Source of the DNA: JALSHZ01 sp964614535
GTDB taxonomy: Bacteria; Pseudomonadota; Gammaproteobacteria; UWMA-0217
Direction of reading: 5' to 3'
Assembly: GCA_964614535.1 (NCBI GenBank)
Contig: CAZTOZ010000076.1
Span: 1 to 64,000 of the forward strand
DNA length: 64,000 bases
Shown: in pieces, positions 59,836 to 64,000 of the stretch
Layout of the letters: each line of letters starts with the position of its first letter
How positions within the stretch are numbered: the stretch's first letter is position 1
Notes under the pieces: model-generated
The model's input: the letters and a program-made list of their open reading frames with translations, nothing else
Told to the model about the DNA's origin: nothing
Database searches by the model: none
Translations under genes and position numbers: made by a program

Positions 59836-61280
59836 TTGGCGGGCAACTTCAGTGGCAGAAAGACCGGCCCGCCGGGACGCTGCACCAGCACCGGCACCGA
59901 ATGCTTCGCCGGCAGCCCCGGCACCAGCTTGCGCAGCGCCGCGATGTCGTCGATCTTGTGGTTGTCGATGGAGATGATGACATCGCCCTCGCGAATGCCC
60001 GCTTCGGCGGCGGCACCACCGGGCAGCACCTGCTCCACCAGCACGCCGCTGGAGACGTTTAGCGCTTCGCCGATTTCCTTCGACAGCGGCGCCGCAACGA
60101 TACCCAGCCGCGCCACCCGGTTCTGATCGACGCCGCGCTTGCGGGCCTCGATCTGCTCCTCTTCGGGCAACGCCTGGATGACGATCCGCTTCTTCAGCGT
60201 CTTGCCGCCACGGAGGATCTCCACCGCCACCTCGTCACCGACGTGGAACCGCCCCACCATCGGCGGCAGATCGGAGGAGTGGGAAATCGGATTGCCATTG
60301 AAGGTCAGAATCACGTCCCCCACCTGGATGCCGCCCTTTTCGGCCGGACTGTCGCCGATCACCTGGGCCACCAGCGCGCCCCGCGGCCGGTCGAGGCCGA
60401 ACGACTCGGCCAGATCGCCGGTGACCTCCTGGATATAGACGCCGAGCCAGCCACGCTGCACCTTGCCCGTGGCCTTGAGCTGCCTCGCCACGTCCATCGC
60501 CACGTCGATCGGAATGGCAAACGACAACCCCATGAAACCGCCGGTACGACTGTAGATCTGGGAATTGATCCCGACCACCTCGCCATCGAGGTTGAACAGC
60601 GGCCCTCCCGAATTGCCCGGGTTGATCGCCACATCGGTCTGAATGAACGGCACGTACTGCTCCGACGGCAATGACCGCCCCTTGGCGCTGACGATGCCGG
60701 CCGTCGCCGAGTGCTCGAAGCCGAACGGCGAACCAATGGCCAGCACCCATTCGCCCACCTTCAGCTTGTCCGACGAACCCAGCTTCAGCACCGGCAGATT
60801 CTCGGCATCGATCTTCAGCAACGCCACGTCGGTGCGGGGATCACTGCCGATCAACTTGGCCTTGTACTCCTGTCGGTTGCTGAAACGAACGACGATCTCG
60901 GCGGCATTCTTGACGACATGATGGTTGGTGAGAATGTAGCCGTCCGGGGAGATGACGAACCCGGAACCGAGGGAGTTCTCGCCCCCGAACTCGTCCGGGT
61001 CCGGCAGCTCGCCGCCATCCCCCCCCCGGTGACGCTCGAGAAACTTCTTCAGAAAATCGCCCAGCTCGCCTTCGCCCGGCATCCCGGGGACGGCCGACTG
61101 CCCCCCCAGCGCCGAGGCCCCGGCGCGCGGCACCGTGCTGATGTTGACCACCGCGGGGCTGTTGCGCTCGATCAGTTCGGTGAACGATGGCAACGCACCC
61201 GACAGTGCCCAGGCCGGATCGCCAATACCGGACAGAGCCACGATACACAGCAGCGCCGTGGCGATGGAACGTAGATTCAT
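59832..61280 (-). CDS. mucD: Periplasmic serine endoprotease DegP/MucD-like
   Basis: Product of 482 residues from ATG at 61280. A signal peptide (about 1-26, ending AWA) is clear. The trypsin-like triad is His121 (TNHHVV), Asp151 (RTDVALLKI) and Ser224 (NPGNSGGPL). Two PDZ domains follow (about 265-365 and 385-475: GDVILTFNGNPI, GDVIISIDNHKI). It degrades or refolds misfolded periplasmic proteins. In Pseudomonas mucD is the last gene of algU-mucABCD, and here it lies in the same rseABC cluster, separated from rseC by a 319-bp gap. Confidence 0.96.
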   Translation of the reverse strand: MNLRSIATALLCIVALSGIGDPAWALSGALPSFTELIERNSPAVVNISTVPRAGASALGGQSAVPGMPGEGELGDFLKKFLERHRGGDGGELPDPDEFGGENSLGSGFVISPDGYILTNHHVVKNAAEIVVRFSNRQEYKAKLIGSDPRTDVALLKIDAENLPVLKLGSSDKLKVGEWVLAIGSPFGFEHSATAGIVSAKGRSLPSEQYVPFIQTDVAINPGNSGGPLFNLDGEVVGINSQIYSRTGGFMGLSFAIPIDVAMDVARQLKATGKVQRGWLGVYIQEVTGDLAESFGLDRPRGALVAQVIGDSPAEKGGIQVGDVILTFNGNPISHSSDLPPMVGRFHVGDEVAVEILRGGKTLKKRIVIQALPEEEQIEARKRGVDQNRVARLGIVAAPLSKEIGEALNVSSGVLVEQVLPGGAAAEAGIREGDVIISIDNHKIDDIAALRKLVPGLPAKHSVPVLVQRPGGPVFLPLKLPAK

Positions 61281-61599
61281 CGAAAGCTCCCGGAAAACTA
61301 CCGCTGTCGGCAGCCGGATGGTCGGGCTGCCGGAGAAAGAGGCAGATTATCGGCGATTGTGTCGGGAAAAGCACGTTTCCAAGCTGTCATCGACCGGGCC
61401 ATCGAACCGGCGGGTTCGACGGCCGGCACAGCGCGCGCCCACCATCGACTCCGACCCGGCACACACCCTAGAAACAGGGGAAACGGTACGCGGTGGCATC
61501 GGCAGCCCGAGCCACACGACGGACGGTTCCGGATAGGCTCCATGCCCCGCCGATGGCAGGCCCGCAGCCCCTCCGCAGCCGCCGAACGGGCTCCGGCCG
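61281..61599. other. Intergenic region between rseC and mucD
   Basis: About 319 bp with no convincing gene; open frames here have no recognisable protein character. Most of it would be the 5' region of mucD on the minus strand. A perfect 8-base inverted repeat, CGGCAGCC (61308-61315) and GGCTGCCG (61325-61332), lies about 28 bases before the mucD ATG. A GGAAAC at 61367-61362 weakly recalls a sigma-E -35 but has no good -10. Confidence 0.5.
61308..61332. repeat. Inverted repeat in the mucD leader
   Basis: Arms of eight bases, CGGCAGCC at 61308-61315 and GGCTGCCG at 61325-61332, are separated by nine bases. On the minus strand it would form a stable hairpin in the mucD leader about 28 nt before the ATG. 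No T-tract follows, so it is more likely a leader structure or the remains of an operator than a terminator for rseC. Confidence 0.5.
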
Positions 61600-62034
61600 T
61601 CAACCGTCGATCGACAGCAACACCGGCTGGAAACGCGGATCCTGCTCCAGCCGCCGGCCACGGCGCCTGACGAACAGATACCCGGCACCGAAACCGAGCA
61701 GCGAGGCGACGACGGTCCACGGCTCACTGCCGGGCACGACCGTCTGCGCCACCAGGCCACCCGCAATCATCGCCAGCAGCGGCAGCAGGTAGACCAGGAA
61801 GGCCGCCCGCAACAAGCCGCCCTCGGAAAGCCCCAGGGTCACCGTCTGCCCCACCCGGGCGCCGAGCGGGTTGGGTACCCGCAACGCCCGGCCGCCGCGC
61901 TCGAACAGCGCCGCCAGCGACGACGTGCCACAGCCATCGGCCGAGGCACAGCCACCACAGGCGCCGCGCTGCCGTGTCTCGATCCAGGCAAAGCGGCCCT
62001 CGGTGCGAACGACGATACCCTGTGCCTTGATCAC
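61600..62034 (-). CDS. rseC: RseC/MucC family positive regulator
   Basis: Product of 144 residues starting at GTG 62034, overlapping the rseB stop (GTGA). The cysteine cluster CGGCASADGCG near residue 26 and two C-terminal transmembrane helices (LLRAAFLVYLLPLLAMIAGGL and VVASLLGFGAGYLFV) fit RseC of the SoxR-reducing system family. It modulates sigma-E signalling and has redox links in some species. It follows rseB in the rse operon. Confidence 0.93.
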   Translation of the reverse strand: MIKAQGIVVRTEGRFAWIETRQRGACGGCASADGCGTSSLAALFERGGRALRVPNPLGARVGQTVTLGLSEGGLLRAAFLVYLLPLLAMIAGGLVAQTVVPGSEPWTVVASLLGFGAGYLFVRRRGRRLEQDPRFQPVLLSIDG

Positions 62035-63005
62035 AGCGCCGGCTCCAACCCCGCATAGATGGCACTGATGGTCGGCTCTGGCACTTCGCCGATGACGGCG
62101 ACGACGAAACCCTGTTTGATGTTCATCAGGGTATTCAACGCACCAGAGCTCTCCCGGGAGGCATGGTACCGTTCGCCGCGCCCCGGCTGCTTGATGAAGA
62201 CGGAGATGGTCGCCACCCCATCGTCGAGCACGATGTGGCGTACCGGCGTGCGGCTCCCCGGCACGATGCGGGTGCGGTCCTGGGTGATCTCGAAACCCGG
62301 CGGCGTCCAGCCCAGCTTCCAGCGTGGCAACAGGTCCAGCGTATTGGGGGGCTCTGGCTCGACGGCGGGCTCCCCCGCATCCGCTATCCAGTCGTACTCG
62401 GCGGCGCTGAAACGGATGTCAGGACTCTTCTCCGGCAGCTCCAGCCGGTTGAAGATCAACTGCTCCTTCGGCTGCCCCGCCTTGTCCACCACCTGGGATT
62501 TCAGCAACAGCCCGCTCTCGGCCTCGAGACAGAGGCGGTAGCCAAAGCGGTAGCTGTCACGTGGCACGATGGAGACCACCTGACAGGTGTAGCCCGCGAT
62601 CTCCTCGGTACCGTCGAGATAGTAGTCGTAGAAGTCGCTGGTCGTGGTGAACTGGCGGTCGAAGGCGCCGGCGGCGGAACGCTTGCCCGCCTCCTCGATC
62701 AGCAGCATCTCCTTGTCGGGGATGACGCTGACGAGGCTGTGATCATCACGGTAGACCTCCCGCAGCTCGCCCGCGATGGTGCTCAGATACTCACGCTCGC
62801 CATGCTTGTCGAAGCTGTGGACGATACGCATCGTCCACGACTTGTCACCGTTGACGAAGGTGAAAGCGCCCGTGTAGTTGAGGGATTGGCCGGCCGAGGC
62901 CATCTTTTCCAGCAGTCGGCTGACCGCTTCCCGGTCGTCAGCGGCGGCCGTTCCCGGCAGCAGCGCCACGCCGCACAACAGCCCGGCCACGATGATCGAG
63001 CGCAT
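62031..63005 (-). CDS. rseB: RseB/MucB family periplasmic negative regulator of sigma-E
   Basis: Product of 324 residues from ATG at 63005, overlapping the rseA stop (TGATG). A signal peptide (about 1-22, ending TAAADD) exports it. SLNYTGAFTFVNGDKSWTMRIVHSFDKHGEREYL is the MucB signature; KSPDIRFSAAEYDWI and HIVLDDGVATISVFI lie in the C-terminal domain. RseB binds the periplasmic part of RseA and protects it from cleavage until envelope stress or lipopolysaccharide intermediates release it. Confidence 0.95.
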   Translation of the reverse strand: MRSIIVAGLLCGVALLPGTAAADDREAVSRLLEKMASAGQSLNYTGAFTFVNGDKSWTMRIVHSFDKHGEREYLSTIAGELREVYRDDHSLVSVIPDKEMLLIEEAGKRSAAGAFDRQFTTTSDFYDYYLDGTEEIAGYTCQVVSIVPRDSYRFGYRLCLEAESGLLLKSQVVDKAGQPKEQLIFNRLELPEKSPDIRFSAAEYDWIADAGEPAVEPEPPNTLDLLPRWKLGWTPPGFEITQDRTRIVPGSRTPVRHIVLDDGVATISVFIKQPGRGERYHASRESSGALNTLMNIKQGFVVAVIGEVPEPTISAIYAGLEPAL

Positions 63006-63679
63006 CAGGGCTGGTCGTCCACCGGAATGTCGAAGCCCATGATTCGTGCCCGCGGCAACACGTTGCGCCGGGCGGCATGCTCGGCATGGGTGGCAAGATA
63101 GCCCCCCAGCAGGCGGGCATTGGCACTGCCGTACAGGGCCGGCGGAATGGGCGTAGCCGGTGGCGGGGCAACCGCCGGTGAGCTGACCGGCTGGGCCAGT
63201 TCGGCGGGCGGAACCGATGCAACGCTGCCCGCCGCCATGCCATTCTCGTGCAGCGGCGCCTCGGGCTGTTGCCGCGCCAGCGGCGGCGTGGCCGGCTGTT
63301 CGGCGGTGTGGGAGCCGATGCCCTTGAGCACCGTCAACGAGACCAACGCCACCGATGCCGCGATGGCACCACCGACCAGCACCTTCAACCAGGGAATACG
63401 ATGCCCGCTCCCGGTCCCGGGCGGCAGTTCGGCGCTGCCCAGATCCCACTGTTCGTCGGACGGCAGCGCCTCGATCTCGGCCAGTACCCGATCGCTCAAC
63501 GACTGGTCGAAGACCACATCCGGCTCGTCACGGATGGCGGCACCGATCAGCTGATAGTGCTTGAACTTGGCGCGGGCCGCCTCCGATTTCAGCAGCTCGT
63601 CCGTTACCCGACGTATCTCGAACTCGGTGAGTTCGTCATCGACATAGGCCGACAGCCTCTCTTGATGTGAATTGCCCAT
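63005..63679 (-). CDS. rseA: Anti-sigma-E factor RseA/MucA
   Basis: Product of 224 residues. The N-terminal anti-sigma domain (about 1-75) reads ERLSAYVDDELTEFEIRRVTDELLKSEAARAKFKHYQLIGAAIRDE, typical of RseA. A single transmembrane helix lies near residues 100-120 (VLVGGAIAASVALVSLTVL), followed by a proline-rich periplasmic region. It holds sigma-E inactive until DegS and RseP cleave it. Oddly, no rpoE/algU gene occurs in the 321 bp upstream, whereas the genes are normally adjacent. Confidence 0.94.
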   Translation of the reverse strand: MGNSHQERLSAYVDDELTEFEIRRVTDELLKSEAARAKFKHYQLIGAAIRDEPDVVFDQSLSDRVLAEIEALPSDEQWDLGSAELPPGTGSGHRIPWLKVLVGGAIAASVALVSLTVLKGIGSHTAEQPATPPLARQQPEAPLHENGMAAGSVASVPPAELAQPVSSPAVAPPPATPIPPALYGSANARLLGGYLATHAEHAARRNVLPRARIMGFDIPVDDQP

Positions 63680-63736
63680 TCTTCCGTTGAAACCCTGTCT
63701 GTAGCTAGCTATGGACGGAACCTCCGATCCACTCGC

Positions 63737-63743
63737 AAGTTCC
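63737..63743 (-). promoter_or_regulatory. Sigma-E-type -35 element upstream of rseA
   Basis: GGAACTT on the minus strand is a perfect match to the -35 box of sigma-E (RpoE/AlgU) promoters, about 58 bases before the rseA ATG. About 17 bp downstream is TCCGT, a poor match to the TCTGA -10 box. The position suits an autoregulated promoter for rseABC. The -35 match is seen directly; use by sigma-E is inferred. Confidence 0.5.
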
Positions 63744-63923
63744 GCGGCACGACCCCGTGCCCTCCGAACCCCTCACCGCCAGGCGATTGATTCTGCGGGA
63801 AAACCGGCAACCGCAGCCGCCGTTCCCCACGCCGACCCTCCGGACCGGACCAGTCGGCGCGTCATACTCCGTTGGGCAATCCGCTTCCCAATTAGTTCAA
63901 ACCCGCAGGCCCACTTGTTACAA

Positions 63924-63945
63924 AAATGTGACGCAGCTCACTTAT
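63924..63945 (+). promoter_or_regulatory. CRP/Vfr-like binding site
   Basis: The core TGTGA-N6-TCACT (63927-63942) matches the CRP consensus TGTGA-N6-TCACA at 9 of 10 specified positions, flanked by AAA on one side. It overlaps the spacer of the possible plus-strand promoter at 63918-63947. It probably controls a gene to the right of the window. Binding is not shown by sequence alone. Confidence 0.4.
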
Positions 63946-64000
63946 ACCACCGGCGGATCCGCGGCCGTGAAACCCGCCATCATGGCGTCCGGACCATCAG

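Larger units (their letters stand above)
63680..64000. other. Gene-free right edge upstream of rseA
   Basis: No gene is visible in the last 321 bp. Closely spaced TAG codons around 63700-63715 break reading frames on the minus strand, so an adjacent rpoE is excluded. The region holds a sigma-E-type -35 element (63737-63743), an AT-richer patch with a CRP-like palindrome (63924-63945), and a possible plus-strand promoter, TTACAA (63918-63923) and TTATAC (63942-63947), for a gene beyond the window. Confidence 0.6.

Noticed and set aside
63680..64000. An rpoE/algU gene directly upstream of rseA
   Set aside because: Stop codons interrupt the minus-strand frames near 63700-63715 and no ECF sigma motifs are visible.

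Overview
The window is GC-rich, densely coding DNA from a gammaproteobacterium. Two gene orders point there: surE-pcm-(YqaA-like)-nlpD-rpoS at 34.9-38.8 kb, and rseA-rseB-rseC-mucD-lepA-lepB-(DUF4845)-rnc-era-recO-pdxJ-acpS at 53-63.7 kb. A group 3b [NiFe] hydrogenase, DsrE-type proteins and a multiheme cytochrome would suit a sulfur- or redox-active lineage of the Chromatiales type. That finer placement is inference. No rRNA, tRNA, CRISPR array or insertion sequence was found.

Layout. 0-2.7 kb: the 3' part of a membrane-anchored hypothetical protein, then a pentapeptide-repeat protein with a nucleotide-signalling-like C-terminal domain. 2.8-6.2 kb: an envelope-signalling locus made of an ECF sigma factor, a membrane anti-sigma factor whose periplasmic end is a DsrE-like domain, and, divergently, a secreted DsrE-like protein followed by an OprP-type porin. 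6.3-19.1 kb: an exopolysaccharide region. A GH16 hydrolase and a polysaccharide deacetylase on the + strand converge on an eight-gene minus-strand operon (tyrosine-kinase co-polymerase, UDP-xylose synthase, initiating phosphotransferase, WecG/TagA transferase, flippase, two GT2 transferases, O-antigen ligase/polymerase). A leader of about 0.5 kb precedes it. 20-24.7 kb: a SulP transporter, a double-UspA protein, a CPA2 antiporter and galE. 25-29 kb: hydBGDA, a four-subunit group 3b hydrogenase. 29-30.2 kb: a glycosyltransferase in noticeably AT-richer DNA. 30.3-34.6 kb: homoserine dehydrogenase, an alanine-type aminotransferase, a hypothetical membrane protein and a small Mth938-like protein. 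34.9-40.3 kb: the rpoS region, then Smr and TatD proteins. 40.4-48.3 kb: a very large sugar-dehydrogenase/discoidin/multiheme fusion with a GlyGly-CTERM tail, a lipoprotein resembling clan GH-A hydrolases, and a GGDEF-EAL protein with a degenerate EAL half. 48.4-53.2 kb: Memo and AMMECR1 proteins, a BepA-like protease, an exonuclease and cysM. 53.2-63.7 kb: the housekeeping and sigma-E regulator cluster.

Most noteworthy points. (1) The sigma/anti-sigma-DsrE/DsrE/porin locus looks like a little-described sensory system in which the anti-sigma factor carries the same fold as a secreted neighbour. (2) lepA has no ATG, GTG, TTG or CTG that could give its full N-terminus and appears to start at ATT. 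(3) The dehydrogenase-cytochrome fusion is unusual. (4) rseABC-mucD lacks an adjacent rpoE, but a perfect sigma-E -35 box lies just upstream of rseA. Many genes overlap as ATGA, GTGA or TGATG junctions, which implies long translationally coupled operons.
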